From Advenella kashmirensis W13003 (GTDB lineage Bacteria > Pseudomonadota > Gammaproteobacteria > Burkholderiales > Burkholderiaceae_B), in the NCBI RefSeq assembly GCF_000506985.1, contig NZ_KI650983.1, forward strand, positions 186,001 through 250,000: a DNA stretch of 64,000 nt, read 5' to 3'. The notes below the pieces were generated by a model, which did no database searches, was not told where the DNA came from, and was given only the letters and a program-made list of their open reading frames with translations. The first letter of the stretch is position 1. Each line of letters begins with the position of its first letter. The position numbers and the translations under genes are program-made. Below are positions 32,273-43,103 of this stretch, piece after piece.

Positions 32273-33446
32273 AACCCCGACACCCGCCGGACCGCGGATC
32301 GATATTTTCTGCCGGGTCGTCGACAATTTCGGAGATATCGGCGTGTGCTGGCGACTGGCCCGTTCCCTGTGCCGGGAATGGCCGGCGCAGGTCAGGCTCT
32401 GGGTCGATGATCTGGACAGTTTTGCACGCCTTGCTCCGGCTGTTGAACCGAAGCTGGCGGCACAAAAGGTCGATGATATCGACATCGTGCACTGGACCGA
32501 TGAAACCACCGGCCATGTACCGGCAGAACTGGTGATTGAAGCCTTTGCCTGCGATCCGCCGGCAGCCTATGTCGATGCCATGCCCGGTCGCACTCGCTTG
32601 TGGCTGAATCTGGAATATCTGTCGGCAGAGTCCTGGACAGCCGGGTTTCATGCCCAGCCCTCTCCACAACGCAATGGCGTGTCAAAGTATTTCTTTTTCC
32701 CGGGCTTCTCCGCTGACACCGGCGGCCTGATCTGCGAAGAAGGGCTCAGCCTGCAGCGCCGCAATTGGACACATTCCCCCAGCAAGCAAAAGCATTTTCT
32801 GGAAAAAATCGGCCTGACCCAGGCACAGGCTTATCTGGATGGGGATACTCTGTTCATCAGTCTGTTCTGTTATCCTTCCGCCCCCTATCGAAGCCTGCTG
32901 CACGCGCTGCGTAAATCACACAGGCCCGTCGTGTTGCTGGTGCCGCAATCGGTCCTGCCGCAGCTGGAGCGAGACGCCGCCACCACGCTATTGCGCGATG
33001 TCGCCACGCAGCCGACCGGCGCCGACCTGCCCGGATTGACGCTGCTGCGTATCCCGTTCCTGGCCCAGGAAGAATACGACCAGCTTCTGTGGATGTGTGA
33101 TCTGAATTTCGTTCGCGGCGAAGACAGCTTCGTGCGGGCGATTTGGGCCCGCAAGCCCTTTTTGTGGCACATCTACGAACAAAGTGAAAATACCCATCTA
33201 AAAAAACTGCAGGCCTGGCTGGCCCTGTTCCCGGGGCACGAGGAAACCAAGGCCATGATGCGCAGCTGGAATTCACCCTCGCGCCACGCCTATTTCACCA
33301 ATCAGCTGATCAGCGTGCTCAATACGCCGGGACAATTGGACAGCTGGCGCCGAAGCTGTCGTACCTTTGCCGAAAATTTGTCTAAAAACAAGACATTATC
33401 GACATCAATCCGGCTTTTTTATGAAAACGCCGTCAACTCAGGCTAA
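32256..33446 (+). CDS. earP: EF-P arginine rhamnosyltransferase EarP
   Basis: Transfers rhamnose from dTDP-rhamnose to Arg32 of elongation factor P. 396 residues with start TTG at 32256, supported by GGAGGA six bases upstream. The N-terminus IDIFCRVVDNFGDIGVCWRLARSL is the family hallmark; the C-terminal nucleotide-sugar region has DLNFVRGEDSFVRAIWARKPFLWHIY, with the catalytic-loop RGEDS. The target gene efp lies 96 bp downstream. Confidence 0.96.
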   Translation: MGDSTKTPTPAGPRIDIFCRVVDNFGDIGVCWRLARSLCREWPAQVRLWVDDLDSFARLAPAVEPKLAAQKVDDIDIVHWTDETTGHVPAELVIEAFACDPPAAYVDAMPGRTRLWLNLEYLSAESWTAGFHAQPSPQRNGVSKYFFFPGFSADTGGLICEEGLSLQRRNWTHSPSKQKHFLEKIGLTQAQAYLDGDTLFISLFCYPSAPYRSLLHALRKSHRPVVLLVPQSVLPQLERDAATTLLRDVATQPTGADLPGLTLLRIPFLAQEEYDQLLWMCDLNFVRGEDSFVRAIWARKPFLWHIYEQSENTHLKKLQAWLALFPGHEETKAMMRSWNSPSRHAYFTNQLISVLNTPGQLDSWRRSCRTFAENLSKNKTLSTSIRLFYENAVNSG

Positions 33447-33542
33447 AATCATACTTTTTTCCGCCGGCGTCCGCACTTAGACAACACGCCAGTCCGGTTT
33501 GCAGCGGAATCAGCCACACCCATTCCATCCGGAGCATATTTA

Positions 33543-34100
33543 ATGAAAACCGCACAAGAACTGCGCGTAGGTAACGTCGTCATGGTCGGCACCGAGCCCC
33601 TGGTCGTTCAGAGAGCCGAATACAACAAGTCCGGCCGCAACGCCGCTGTCGTCAAACTCAAATTCAAAAACCTGCTGACCGGTTCCGGCAGCGAGCAGGT
33701 TTCCAAGGCAGACGAAAAATTTGAAGTCGTCATGCTGGACAAAAAAGAGTGCACCTATTCGTATTTCGCCGACCCCATGTATGTGTTCATGGACGAAGAA
33801 TACAACCAGTATGAAGTCGAAGCCGAAAGTATGGGCGACGCATTGAACTACCTGGAAGAAGGCATGACTGTTGAAGTGGTCTTCTACGAAGGACGCGCCA
33901 TCTCTGTCGAGCTGCCCACCATCATCGTTCGTGAAATCACATACACCGAGCCTGCCGTCAAGGGCGACACTTCAGGCAAAGTGCTCAAGCCTGCAAAAAT
34001 CAGCACCGGTTACGATCTGTCGGTGCCCCTGTTCTGCAATATCGGCGACAAAATCGAAATCGACACGCGCACCAACGAATACCGCAGCCGCGTCATGTAA
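33543..34100 (+). CDS. efp: Elongation factor P
   Basis: Relieves ribosome stalling at polyproline motifs. 185 residues in three beta-barrel domains (KOW-like 1-64, then two OB folds). The tip residue is Arg32 in [12 protein letters not shown], the rhamnosylated type matching the adjacent earP, not the lysine type. C-terminal signature [20 protein letters not shown]. Confidence 0.98.
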   Translation: MKTAQELRVGNVVMVGTEPLVVQRAEYNKSGRNAAVVKLKFKNLLTGSGSEQVSKADEKFEVVMLDKKECTYSYFADPMYVFMDEEYNQYEVEAESMGDALNYLEEGMTVEVVFYEGRAISVELPTIIVREITYTEPAVKGDTSGKVLKPAKISTGYDLSVPLFCNIGDKIEIDTRTNEYRSRVM

Positions 34101-34147
34101 TCAAACATAATCGGGCTTTGCATAATACGCGCAGCCCCATTATGAAA

Positions 34148-34197
34148 GAGCCCGTTGACAATACTGATTCAATCAGTTTCGCCAACGGGCTTTTTTT
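34148..34197 (+). terminator. Intrinsic terminator after efp
   Basis: Outer stem AGCCCGTTG/CAACGGGCT with an inner ACTGATT/AATCAGT hairpin, then seven T. Confidence 0.85.
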
Positions 34198-34257
34198 GAA
34201 CAGCAGACCAGGATGAGACAGTTCGTCCGCAGCAAATGGCCTGACTCAACGTGCCTG

Positions 34258-34743
34258 CTAGTCCCTGAAGTTGTTGAAACTCAATGGCGCGTCAGCCACC
34301 TCTTTTTTGAGCAAGGCAATCACATCCTGCAGCGTGTCGCGCTTGGCGCCGGTCACTCGCACGGTGTCGCCCTGGATACTGGCCTGAACCTTCAGTTTAC
34401 TGTCCTTGATCAAGCGCACGATTTTCTTGGCAAGATCGCCAGTGACGCCCTTGCGGATAGTATTGATCTGCTTGAGCTTGTCGCCGGAAATGCGCTCTTC
34501 CTTGCCTTTTTCCAGAAAGCGCAAGTCGACATTGCGTTTAGCCAATTTGCCGAGCAGGACCTCGCGCACCTGCGCCACCTTGAAATCATCATCAGCATAA
34601 ATGGTCAACTCAAGCTCTTTCTGTTCGATTCGGGCATCGGACCCCTTGAAATCGAATCGGGTAGACACTTCTTTGTTTGCCTGATCTACCGCGTTGCGTA
34701 CTTCGGTCATATCGGCTTCACTGACCACGTCAAAACTGGGCAT
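34258..34743 (-). CDS. yajQ: YajQ family nucleotide-binding protein
   Basis: 161 residues from the second ATG ([22 protein letters not shown]), with GGAGAG seven bases upstream; the first in-frame ATG overlaps this site. Two ferredoxin-like domains in the YajQ layout ([48 protein letters not shown]). Homologues bind cyclic di-GMP or act as phage-related transcription cofactors; the local role is unknown. Confidence 0.95.
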   Translation of the reverse strand: MPSFDVVSEADMTEVRNAVDQANKEVSTRFDFKGSDARIEQKELELTIYADDDFKVAQVREVLLGKLAKRNVDLRFLEKGKEERISGDKLKQINTIRKGVTGDLAKKIVRLIKDSKLKVQASIQGDTVRVTGAKRDTLQDVIALLKKEVADAPLSFNNFRD

Positions 34744-34956
34744 TGCTCTCTCCATCTATTGATATCAAAGGTATTCTACGCGTCCTGCCGGACTGTTTCA
34801 ACGTTGCCCCCACAATCGCAAATCCGGTTTTTTTGTAAATCCGCAGATGTGTTGACTGCAATATGACACGCAAACTTGGTAGACTTGCCTGACAATGACC
34901 GTTTTTCCGGTCAGGATGATTTTATCAGTCCCCACTATTGAACAAGGATACCCATC

Positions 34957-35655
34957 ATGAGTGCACTGAATATACTTGAATCCCTGTTGAACGCCGGCAA
35001 ATCCGCCATGAACCAGGCGAGCACCTCGGCCAAATCGGCCACCTCCGGCGACAAGCCGCTACTGACAGACGGCGACAAAACCACCCTGAGCGCAGGCGTG
35101 CTGGGCATGCTCGTCGGTCACAAGGCCAACAGCAATCTGGCAACCTACGGAGGCCTGGCGGCGCTGGGGACCGTCGCTTACCGTGCCTACCAGCGCTGGC
35201 AGGCAAACCAGTCGGATCGTCAACCGGAAATGCAGGCATCTGCCGCCGCACCGGCCGCCACACAAACCCAGGCCCCCACCCCCATCAACCAGTTGCCTGC
35301 CGATCAGGCCGAAGTGCAAAGCAAGGCCATTCTGACCGCCATGATTGCCGCGGCCAAGGCGGACGGGCATATAGAAGAAAACGAACAGACCATTCTGGAT
35401 CAGTATTTCAGCAAAATGAGTACACCGGAAGAGCAGGCCTGGCTGCGCGCGGAGCTGGCCAAGCCGGTAGATCCCGTAGCCATCGCCAGCCTGGCAACCG
35501 ATCCGCATCTGGCATCACAAATGTATGCTATCAGCGTGTCTATTATCGATACCTCCAATTTCATGGAAAAGGCTTATCTGGACGAGCTGGCCAAACAGCT
35601 GGACCTGACGCCCGAACTGAAAGCAGAACTGGAAACGCAGGTCGCCAAAGCTTAA
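34957..35655 (+). CDS. DUF533 protein with TerB-like domain
   Basis: 232 residues. N-terminal MSALNILESLLNAGK, then a Gly/Ala-rich segment with possible membrane association (LSAGVLGMLVGHKANSNLATYGGLAALG), a Gln/Pro/Ala linker, and an alpha-helical TerB-like domain (about 115-230; MIAAAKADGHIEENEQTILDQYF). Resembles YebE of enterics. Function unknown; perhaps envelope stress (family inference). A terminator follows. Confidence 0.85.
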   Translation: MSALNILESLLNAGKSAMNQASTSAKSATSGDKPLLTDGDKTTLSAGVLGMLVGHKANSNLATYGGLAALGTVAYRAYQRWQANQSDRQPEMQASAAAPAATQTQAPTPINQLPADQAEVQSKAILTAMIAAAKADGHIEENEQTILDQYFSKMSTPEEQAWLRAELAKPVDPVAIASLATDPHLASQMYAISVSIIDTSNFMEKAYLDELAKQLDLTPELKAELETQVAKA

Positions 35656-35712
35656 GCACTCGCTTGATCGTAAATGCGCCGGCTGTCATCTTTCCCGGCG
35701 CCATCCATTGAA

Positions 35713-35742
35713 AACGGCTTGTACACGATCGTACAAGCCGTT
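35713..35742. terminator. Terminator hairpin
   Basis: Perfect 12-bp stem AACGGCTTGTAC/GTACAAGCCGTT with a 6-nt loop, between convergent genes; a T-rich stretch follows on the plus strand and an A-run precedes it, so it can serve both directions. Confidence 0.8.
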
Positions 35743-35769
35743 CTTATTTGGCACGCCGCCGCCGCGTGA

Positions 35770-36918
35770 TCAACTGGCCCGAAACCGCAAGGGACTCAGT
35801 GCCCCCGGGTCAACGCCCTGCGAAAGCAGGTCATCGGGCAGCGCTTCATTGCGCGCCAGCGCGGCCGCCAGTCTGGAAGCACCGTCGGCAGACTGGATGC
35901 CATACCCACCCTGCCCGGCCAGCCAGAAAAAACCCTCTGCCTCAGGGTCCCAGCCCGTCACCAGATTGCCATCAGGCGCAAAGCTGCGCAAGCCGGCCCA
36001 AGTATGGCTCGGACGGCGAATCTGCAGGGTCGTTGCCTGTTCGATATAATAAATACCCGTCGCGATATCCAGTTCTTCGGGCACCACGTCCTGTGGGTCC
36101 ACATCGTCGGCATTCGCAGGCGACCCCATCAATTGACCGGCATCGGGCTTGAAATAATAGGTTTCTTCAATATCGCAGACCATGGGCAGCGTCTCCAGGT
36201 TCAAGCCCGGCGGCGGCGGAAAAGTGAAAGCGCTGCGCCGGCGTGGCTGGATGTCTATCGGCCTGACACCGCAGGCCTGCGCCAGCACATCGGCCCAGGC
36301 GCCTGCCGCATTGACGATATGACGGGCCTGAAAGCGCCGCCCATCGGCACTCTCCAATGTCCACAACCCGTCTTGTCGTGCGCCCTTGCGAACGTCAACA
36401 GAAAACGCCAGTTCCACCCCGTTACGTTTCATGCCCTTCAAATAAGCCTGATGCAGCGCATTGACATCAATGTCTTCGGCATCCCGCTCAAAAATGCCTC
36501 CATACAAATTATCTTCTTTCATGCAGGGGGCCAGGGCCAGCACCTGCTGCGCCGTCAGCCACTCCACATTGGGTGCGCGCGTCAGCAATTCGCGATAGGT
36601 GGCATCTGCCACTGCTTTCTGGCCATGCGTCGCCACATAGATGCACCCTCGCGGATGCAAGACCGGACTGTCGGCAAAACCGGTAGCGCAGGCATTCTCG
36701 AAAAACGTGCGACTGGCGCGCGTCAATGCCTGAAGTTGAGGTGGACCATACGTTTCAATGAACATGGCAGCCGAACGACCCGTCGAATGGTACCCGGCAT
36801 GGGCTTCGCGTTCCAGCACCAGGATTTTGCCCGGACGCTGCGATAACTGATAAGCAAAAGAGGCCCCGGCAATGCCGGATCCGATCACAATATAATCAAA
36901 CACCGATTCATCACGCAC
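35770..36918 (-). CDS. FAD-dependent oxidoreductase, DadA/glycine-oxidase type
   Basis: 382 residues starting at GTG 36918, seven bases after GGGAGG; the open frame continues upstream but without a start signal. FAD fold FDYIVIGSGIAGASFAYQLS, then LEREAHAGYHSTGRSAAMF and a C-terminal FWLAGQGGYGIQSADGASRLAAALA motif that contacts FAD. The family includes D-amino-acid dehydrogenases and glycine or sarcosine oxidases. The substrate is unknown; no signal peptide is seen. Confidence 0.85.
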   Translation of the reverse strand: MRDESVFDYIVIGSGIAGASFAYQLSQRPGKILVLEREAHAGYHSTGRSAAMFIETYGPPQLQALTRASRTFFENACATGFADSPVLHPRGCIYVATHGQKAVADATYRELLTRAPNVEWLTAQQVLALAPCMKEDNLYGGIFERDAEDIDVNALHQAYLKGMKRNGVELAFSVDVRKGARQDGLWTLESADGRRFQARHIVNAAGAWADVLAQACGVRPIDIQPRRRSAFTFPPPPGLNLETLPMVCDIEETYYFKPDAGQLMGSPANADDVDPQDVVPEELDIATGIYYIEQATTLQIRRPSHTWAGLRSFAPDGNLVTGWDPEAEGFFWLAGQGGYGIQSADGASRLAAALARNEALPDDLLSQGVDPGALSPLRFRAS

Positions 36919-37082
36919 TGCATTCCTCCCGTTCCAAATCCATCCTGGCGAAGTCACTGACGCCGCGTCAACGGCCCGCCTGTGCCATCGTGAACGAGCC
37001 GACTGACGACCCGATCCCGACACAGTCATTATGGATCAGAACACGGAGAAAAGCACGCGCACCGGCCAACTCTGCAGCAGCT

Positions 37083-38249
37083 TTACAACCAGCCGGTCTT
37101 GCGAAACTGGCGAAACAACAGGCCGCAGATCAAAAACATCAGCAGCATGACAAGGGGGTATCCGTATTGCCAATCCAGTTCCGGCATATCCTTGAAATTC
37201 ATGCCATAGATACCGGCGATGGCCGTGGGCACCGCCAGAATGGCGGCCCAGGAGGCCAGTTTTTTGGTAATGTCGGTCTGGTGCGCCTGCGCAATCATCT
37301 GGCTGGCCTCAAAAGCAAAGGCCAGTGATTCGCGCAGGGCGTTCATCTGGTCATCTATCCGCGCCACCCGGTCGGAAACGACACGGTAATAGGCTTGCGA
37401 ATCCGATTCGACAAAAGCCAGATTCACCACCGACATTCGCGTACAGATCTCAATAACCGGGGCAATCGACGTGTGCACTCGCAGCAGGTCACGGCGCATC
37501 TTATACAGCTTGCGCACGTCAGACTCCCGAAAGCCGTGCAGAATCATTTTCTGCTCCAGTTGTTCGACATCGGCTTCAAACTTGCCTGCCAGCGCCAGAT
37601 AACTGTCGGCCAGGCCATCGAGTATTTCGGCCACCACAAAGTCACTGCCGCGCGCGATCAGATCGGGCGAGCCCTCAAGCCGCTTGCGAACCGGCGTGTT
37701 GGTCATGGCCTCGCCACGCCGCACAGTGAGGATAAAGCTTTGTCCGAAAATCATCTGCATTTCGCCATAGACGATTTTCTTATTCTCACGCGAGATGGTC
37801 ACGGCCACGATCAGGATATAGTCGCCGTAATCAATAATCTTGGGACGATAGTGGCGCTTCAGAATTTCCTTGGTCGCCATTTTGCTGAACGCCAGGTTCT
37901 TACAGGTCATGCGCAATTCGTCGTCGGGCGGGTCCTTGAGCCCCGTCCACAGCAGGTGATCGGGATCACGCTTATAACCGGAAATTTTTTCCGGCGCAAT
38001 CACTGCCCTGCGCTGACCGTTCACATATTCTACAGACGCCACCACGCCCGAGCCCGGGTCGTTTTCTGCCGCTGTTTTGCTCGCAACGCTTTTTGAGCCG
38101 GCCCCGGTGGGGTTCGCCTTTTCGCCACCCGCCTCTTGGTCGTGAGCGGCCATTGACGCATCCGGATCCGGGGCATTGTCATCGGTGCCGACTGGCCCGA
38201 GGCGTTCGTTCATTTGCGCTTTGGCGATCTCTTTTTTGTCATCTTCCAT
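37083..38249 (-). CDS. CorA-family metal ion transporter
   Basis: 388 residues from ATG 38249 (MEDDKKEIAKAQMNERLG), with GGGAG six bases upstream. A Ser/Gly/Ala-rich acidic start, a long cytoplasmic domain, then two C-terminal transmembrane helices joined by the selectivity loop GMN in AIAGIYGMNFKDMPELDWQYGYP. CorA or ZntB-like channel for Mg2+ or Zn2+; the exact ion is not determined. Confidence 0.93.
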   Translation of the reverse strand: MEDDKKEIAKAQMNERLGPVGTDDNAPDPDASMAAHDQEAGGEKANPTGAGSKSVASKTAAENDPGSGVVASVEYVNGQRRAVIAPEKISGYKRDPDHLLWTGLKDPPDDELRMTCKNLAFSKMATKEILKRHYRPKIIDYGDYILIVAVTISRENKKIVYGEMQMIFGQSFILTVRRGEAMTNTPVRKRLEGSPDLIARGSDFVVAEILDGLADSYLALAGKFEADVEQLEQKMILHGFRESDVRKLYKMRRDLLRVHTSIAPVIEICTRMSVVNLAFVESDSQAYYRVVSDRVARIDDQMNALRESLAFAFEASQMIAQAHQTDITKKLASWAAILAVPTAIAGIYGMNFKDMPELDWQYGYPLVMLLMFLICGLLFRQFRKTGWL

Positions 38250-38323
38250 GTCAGGCTCCCTACAGCGTGGCGATGATACCATCCCTTACCTTACACCCGC
38301 ATTTCCAATGACCGCAAGTCGAT

Positions 38324-39490
38324 TCACGGACAAAACCCGGTATAGTCTGCCAGCCCACGGGTAATGATCATCCGCTGCACTTCGCTTGTCCCTTCGTAAA
38401 TCTGGGTAATGCGGGCATCGCGATAAAAACGCTGTACCGGATAGTCCTCCAGAAACCCATAACCCCCATGCACCTGGATTGCCTGCGAGCAGACTTTTTC
38501 AGCCATTTCCGAGGCAAACAGCTTGGCCTGGGAGGCTTCGGACAGACACGGAATGCCCCGGTCTTTCAGAGATGCGGCATGTAGCACCATCAACCGCGCC
38601 GCGTTGACCTGCGTGTGCATGTCGGCCAGCATATTGGCAATGCTTTGGTGTTTGATCAGCGGTTCGTTGAACTGCACGCGATCCTTGGCATAGGCAATGG
38701 CCGCTTCCAGCGCGGCCCGACCGATGCCCACTGCCTGGGCGCCGATGCCGATCCGACCGTTTTCCAGATTCGACAAGGCAATGGACAAGCCGCGCCCCGC
38801 TTCGCTCAGCAGATTTTCCTGGGGAATCGTGCAGTCTTCTAGCGTGATGGCGCAAGTATCCGAACCACGGATGCCCAGTTTTTTTTCGACCCGACTGACC
38901 ACAAATCCGGGCGTGTCGGTCGGCACCAGAAAAGCAGAAATGCCGCGCTTGCCCTGTTCAGGATCAGTCACCGCAAACACAATAGCCAGCTTGGCACGCT
39001 TGCCATTGGTGACAAACTGCTTGGCGCCGTTCAGCACCCACTGACCATCGCGCAACTGCGCCCGGGTCTTCAGATTATGCGCTTCGGAACCCGCCTGCGG
39101 CTCTGTCAGGCAAAAACACGCGATGGCGCGTCCGCTGGCCAGATCGGGTAGCCATTGTTTTTTCTGGGCATCGTTGCCGCTATTGAGCAGGGTGCCGCAG
39201 CCCACTGAACAATGCACCGAAACCAGTGCTCCGGTAGCCGCGTCTGCCGCCGAAATCTCTTCCAGCGCCAGCGCGTAGGATACATAGTCTGTTTTCGAGC
39301 CGCCCCACTCCTCGGGTACCACCATACCCAGCAGACCCAGCTCGCCCATCCGCTGCAACACATCATCATCAATCCAGCCGGCAGCCTCCCAGGCTTCGGC
39401 CCGGGGCGCGATTTCCTGCGTGGCAAAATCCCGCGTCATATCGCGAATCATGCGCTGCTCTTCGCTTAGGGAAGTATCGAATGTACTCAT
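38324..39490 (-). CDS. Acyl-CoA dehydrogenase (short/branched-chain, probable valine pathway)
   Basis: 388 residues. FAD enzyme with [32 protein letters not shown], and C-terminal [34 protein letters not shown]; the Glu in YEGTSE is the catalytic base position of this family. It overlaps mmsB by four bases (ATGA), so isobutyryl-CoA is a likely substrate; short-chain acyl-CoAs in general are possible. Confidence 0.92.
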   Translation of the reverse strand: MSTFDTSLSEEQRMIRDMTRDFATQEIAPRAEAWEAAGWIDDDVLQRMGELGLLGMVVPEEWGGSKTDYVSYALALEEISAADAATGALVSVHCSVGCGTLLNSGNDAQKKQWLPDLASGRAIACFCLTEPQAGSEAHNLKTRAQLRDGQWVLNGAKQFVTNGKRAKLAIVFAVTDPEQGKRGISAFLVPTDTPGFVVSRVEKKLGIRGSDTCAITLEDCTIPQENLLSEAGRGLSIALSNLENGRIGIGAQAVGIGRAALEAAIAYAKDRVQFNEPLIKHQSIANMLADMHTQVNAARLMVLHAASLKDRGIPCLSEASQAKLFASEMAEKVCSQAIQVHGGYGFLEDYPVQRFYRDARITQIYEGTSEVQRMIITRGLADYTGFCP

Positions 39491-40380
39491 TTTTCCACCT
39501 TGCCCATAGACTGGATAATCGCCGAAAAATCAAGATGCCCATGTCCCTGGGTACTGAAAGTCTGATACAACTGCTGGGCCGTCGCCCCCATCACAACCGG
39601 CACCTTCGCTGCGCGCGCCGCTTCGGTGGCCAGCCCCAGATCCTTGAGCATCAGATCCGACCCGAACCCGCCTGTATAGCCATTGGAGGCCGGCGCCGTC
39701 TCGACCACATCGGGCCAGGGGTTGTACACTTCAGTGCTCCAGCAACGGCCGGAAGAGGTATTAATAATGCCTGCCAGCACCTTGGGATCCATGCCCAGCG
39801 ACACACCCAGGCTCATGGCCTCGGCAGCGCCGATCATTGAAATACCCAGCAGCATATTATTGGCCACCTTGGCCACCTGGCCATTGCCGGCGCCGCCGCA
39901 GTAAACAATGTTTTTTCCCATTTGTTCCAGCACGGGGCGTGCCTGATCGAATGCGGCCTGCTCTCCGCCCACCATGAACGTCAACGTGCCTGCCTTGGCG
40001 CCGCCGGTGCCGCCGGATACAGGCGCATCCAGCATGGTATTGCCCTGTTTGGCGGCAATGGCTGCAACGTCGCGTGACGTCTGTGGGTCGATTGTCGATG
40101 AATCAATCAGCAGCACACTGGGGTCCACCGCTGCCAGCACACCCTCTTCACCCAGATACACCTTGCGAACATGGATCGATGCAGGCAGCATGGTAATGAG
40201 CACATCGGGCCGGGCTGCCGCCACTTCTTTCGGAGAAGCGGCCGAACTTGCGCCCGCCTTGACCAGTTCGGCGACGGCCGATTCCACCAAATCAAACACC
40301 TGCAACTGATGGCCCGCCTTGAGCAGATTCTGCGCCATCGGAGCGCCCATGTTGCCAAGCCCTATAAAACCAATTTTCAT
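39487..40380 (-). CDS. mmsB: 3-hydroxyisobutyrate dehydrogenase
   Basis: 297 residues from ATG 40380, preceded by GGAG. NAD(P) fold [22 protein letters not shown], substrate loop [22 protein letters not shown], catalytic Lys region [18 protein letters not shown]. Oxidises 3-hydroxyisobutyrate in valine catabolism. Upstream of and translationally coupled to the acyl-CoA dehydrogenase gene. Confidence 0.93.
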   Translation of the reverse strand: MKIGFIGLGNMGAPMAQNLLKAGHQLQVFDLVESAVAELVKAGASSAASPKEVAAARPDVLITMLPASIHVRKVYLGEEGVLAAVDPSVLLIDSSTIDPQTSRDVAAIAAKQGNTMLDAPVSGGTGGAKAGTLTFMVGGEQAAFDQARPVLEQMGKNIVYCGGAGNGQVAKVANNMLLGISMIGAAEAMSLGVSLGMDPKVLAGIINTSSGRCWSTEVYNPWPDVVETAPASNGYTGGFGSDLMLKDLGLATEAARAAKVPVVMGATAQQLYQTFSTQGHGHLDFSAIIQSMGKVEK

Positions 40381-40510
40381 TGCTGTCTCCACTGTTTTTA
40401 TCTGGTTGATTATACAAATTTCAATACGGCAAGATACCGCCAAACGGACCTCTTGAATGTCATTTACAAGACGATTTGTCGTTCAGCGGTCCGCCTCTGT
40501 TCACAGGTGT

Positions 40511-41455
40511 TCACACGACCCGTGAAATCACCTCGCCCGTCTCGAAAAACCGGTCCAGATTGTCGATGACTCGCTGACTCATTTTCAAACGCGTCTCAAC
40601 GGTGGCACTGGCCGCGTGCGGCATCAGGGTCACGCGTTCGTGCTCACGCAGCGCGGCCGGTACCTCCGGCTCGTTTTCGAACACATCCAGTGCGGCAAAC
40701 CCCAGCTTGTCTTCCAGCAACAATTGCGTCAAGGCCTCTTCATCAATGACCGTCCCCCGGGATACATTGACAACCGTTCCTTTGGGGCCAAGCGCAAGCA
40801 ATATTTCACGATTGATCAGGTGATGAGTGGACGGGCCGCCCACGCAGGTCAGCACCAGATAGTCGGCCCACTGCGCCAATGCCGCAAGAGAGGGTTCAAA
40901 GGTATAGGGCGTGTCGTCGCGCGGCTTGCGATTGTGATAACGGATTTCGCAGTCAAATCCTGCCATACGGCGCGCCACGGCGGAACCAATGCCTCCGAGG
41001 CCCACGATCCCGACGTTCTTGCCCGACACACTTTGCGCCAGCGGGAACGCGCCTTCGGTCGGCCAGCGTCCGTCGCGCACGTAGCGGTCACCCCGCACCA
41101 GTTGCCGGGCACTGCCCAACAGCAGGCACACGGCAAGATCCGCTACGCAATCGTTCAGAACGTCGGGCGTATTGCCCAACTGGACCCCCCGTTTCTTGAG
41201 TTCGCCGGCGTCAATGGTGTCGTATCCCACGCCGAAGCTGCTCACCACACCCAGGTCCGGCAGGCTGTCCAGCCATTCATTGCGCAGGCCATGACCCGCA
41301 GTCGTGACCAGGCCGCGTACCTGTTTACCGTTTTCTGCCAGATAACCCTGGGGATCCGGCTGCTCCCACAGCCTGAGCACCTCATAGTGCGCCTGCAGAT
41401 GAGCGTTAACCAGCTGCGTGCCGCTGGCGACCTGAACAATTCTGGTTCTTTCCAT
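40511..41455 (-). CDS. D-isomer 2-hydroxyacid dehydrogenase
   Basis: 314 residues. NAD(P) fold VGIVGLGGIGSAVARRMAGF; catalytic Arg in NVSRGTVIDEEAL, Glu in DVFENEPEVP and His in MPHAASATVETR. Probably a glyoxylate/hydroxypyruvate-type reductase; the substrate was not determined. ATG 41455 has GGAGGA upstream. It lies 131 bp upstream of mmsB on the same strand. Confidence 0.9.
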   Translation of the reverse strand: MERTRIVQVASGTQLVNAHLQAHYEVLRLWEQPDPQGYLAENGKQVRGLVTTAGHGLRNEWLDSLPDLGVVSSFGVGYDTIDAGELKKRGVQLGNTPDVLNDCVADLAVCLLLGSARQLVRGDRYVRDGRWPTEGAFPLAQSVSGKNVGIVGLGGIGSAVARRMAGFDCEIRYHNRKPRDDTPYTFEPSLAALAQWADYLVLTCVGGPSTHHLINREILLALGPKGTVVNVSRGTVIDEEALTQLLLEDKLGFAALDVFENEPEVPAALREHERVTLMPHAASATVETRLKMSQRVIDNLDRFFETGEVISRVV

Positions 41456-41697
41456 TTACATCCTCCTCAATTTGAATGCCTGAACATTTCGTCATTGAAA
41501 AAGAGAATACCACGACTGTGATCACGCGAACCGCGCCGGACCCGCAATCGATATGCGCTGGCCGTTCAGGCATCTTGCCCTGGCGGCCGCTCGCCCACGG
41601 AATCCCATGACAGGCGGGCTTTTTCCAGAATAAATATATCACTCGTTGTAGAATATTAGGTTACTCCCGATTTCGGGCAACTTTTATTGCAAATTCG

Positions 41698-42960
41698 ATG
41701 TCTCTCATAGTCCACAAATACGGCGGAACCTCAATGGGCTCCGTTGAACGAATCAAGAATGTTGCGAAACGCGTCGCCAAATGGCACAACGCCGGCCATC
41801 AGGTCGTGGTAGTGCCGTCCGCCATGTCCGGTGAAACCAACCGCCTGCTTGGCCTGGCCAAGGACATTTCAGAGCTGCCCGACGGTCGTGAACTGGATAT
41901 GCTTGCCGCAACCGGCGAACAGGCCAGCAGTGCCTTGCTCGCGCTTGCGCTGCAGGCCGAGGGCATCAAGGCCCGCAGCTACACCGGCTGGCAGGTCCCT
42001 GTCCAGACAGACTCGTCTTTTACCAAGGCGCGCATCAAATCCATCGATGACAAACGCATCAAGAATGACCTGAACGACGGACGCGTTGTCGTGGTAACCG
42101 GCTTTCAGGGCATCGATCCCGAAGGTCATATTACAACGCTGGGACGCGGGGGTTCAGACACCTCGGCCGTTGCGATCGCTGCTGCGATCGGCGCCGACGA
42201 ATGCCTGATCTATACCGATGTTGACGGCGTGTACACTACCGATCCACGCGTGGTGCCCGAAGCGCGTCGTCTGGCCGTCATTTCTTTCGAGGAAATGCTG
42301 GAAATGGCCTCGCTCGGCTCCAAAGTGCTGCAGATCCGTTCTGTCGAATTCGCGGGCAAATACAAAGTACCCCTGCGTGTCCTGTCCTCCCTTACCGACC
42401 CGTCCATTCCTCTGCAGCAAGAGCAGAAATCGGGCACATTAATCACCTTTGAGGAAGATTCAAAAATGGAATCCGCTGTCATTTCCGGTATCGCCTTCAG
42501 TCGCGATGAAGCCAAGCTGACGTTGCTGGGTGTGCCAGACAAACCCGGCGTTGCCTATGCCATTCTGGGACCGGTGGCCAAGGCCAATATTGATGTCGAT
42601 ATGATTATCCAGAACCAGTCAGTCGACGGCACGACCGATTTCTCCTTTACAGTTAACCGCAACGAATTCAAACGTGCGACCGATCTGCTGACAGACACCA
42701 TTCTGCCAGCCGTCGGCGCCCGTGAAGTACTGACGGATGACAAAGTCTGCAAAGTGTCTATTGTGGGTATCGGCATGCGTTCGCACGCAGGTGTCGCCAG
42801 CCAGATGTTCAGCACACTGGCCAAGGAAGGCGTCAATATTCAGATGATCAGCACCAGCGAAATCAAAACCTCGGTCCTGATCGAAGATAAATACATGGAA
42901 CTGGCCGTACGCGCCCTGCACAAGGCGTTCGGTCTGGATCAGGAAGCCGATCAGGCCTGA
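41698..42960 (+). CDS. lysC: Aspartate kinase
   Basis: First step of lysine, methionine and threonine synthesis. 420 residues. N-terminal kinase domain (IVHKYGGTSMGSVERI, GRGGSDTSAVAIAAAIGADECLIYTDVDGVYTTDPR) and two C-terminal ACT domains (about 265-420) that mediate feedback inhibition. Upstream 240 bp contain no obvious lysine riboswitch; its promoter was not identified. Confidence 0.96.
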   Translation: MSLIVHKYGGTSMGSVERIKNVAKRVAKWHNAGHQVVVVPSAMSGETNRLLGLAKDISELPDGRELDMLAATGEQASSALLALALQAEGIKARSYTGWQVPVQTDSSFTKARIKSIDDKRIKNDLNDGRVVVVTGFQGIDPEGHITTLGRGGSDTSAVAIAAAIGADECLIYTDVDGVYTTDPRVVPEARRLAVISFEEMLEMASLGSKVLQIRSVEFAGKYKVPLRVLSSLTDPSIPLQQEQKSGTLITFEEDSKMESAVISGIAFSRDEAKLTLLGVPDKPGVAYAILGPVAKANIDVDMIIQNQSVDGTTDFSFTVNRNEFKRATDLLTDTILPAVGAREVLTDDKVCKVSIVGIGMRSHAGVASQMFSTLAKEGVNIQMISTSEIKTSVLIEDKYMELAVRALHKAFGLDQEADQA

Positions 42961-43103
42961 TTGACTGCGGGTGGCCTGTCGCGTTGCGGCAACCGTGCTC
43001 GGCACGACGCCCCCCGTCATACCGGTTTTTCCAGCTGTTGTCGATGATTTGCACGAAATGTGTAGCGAATTTTGAAAATTTCGTGTTAGAATCTCGGATT
43101 GTT

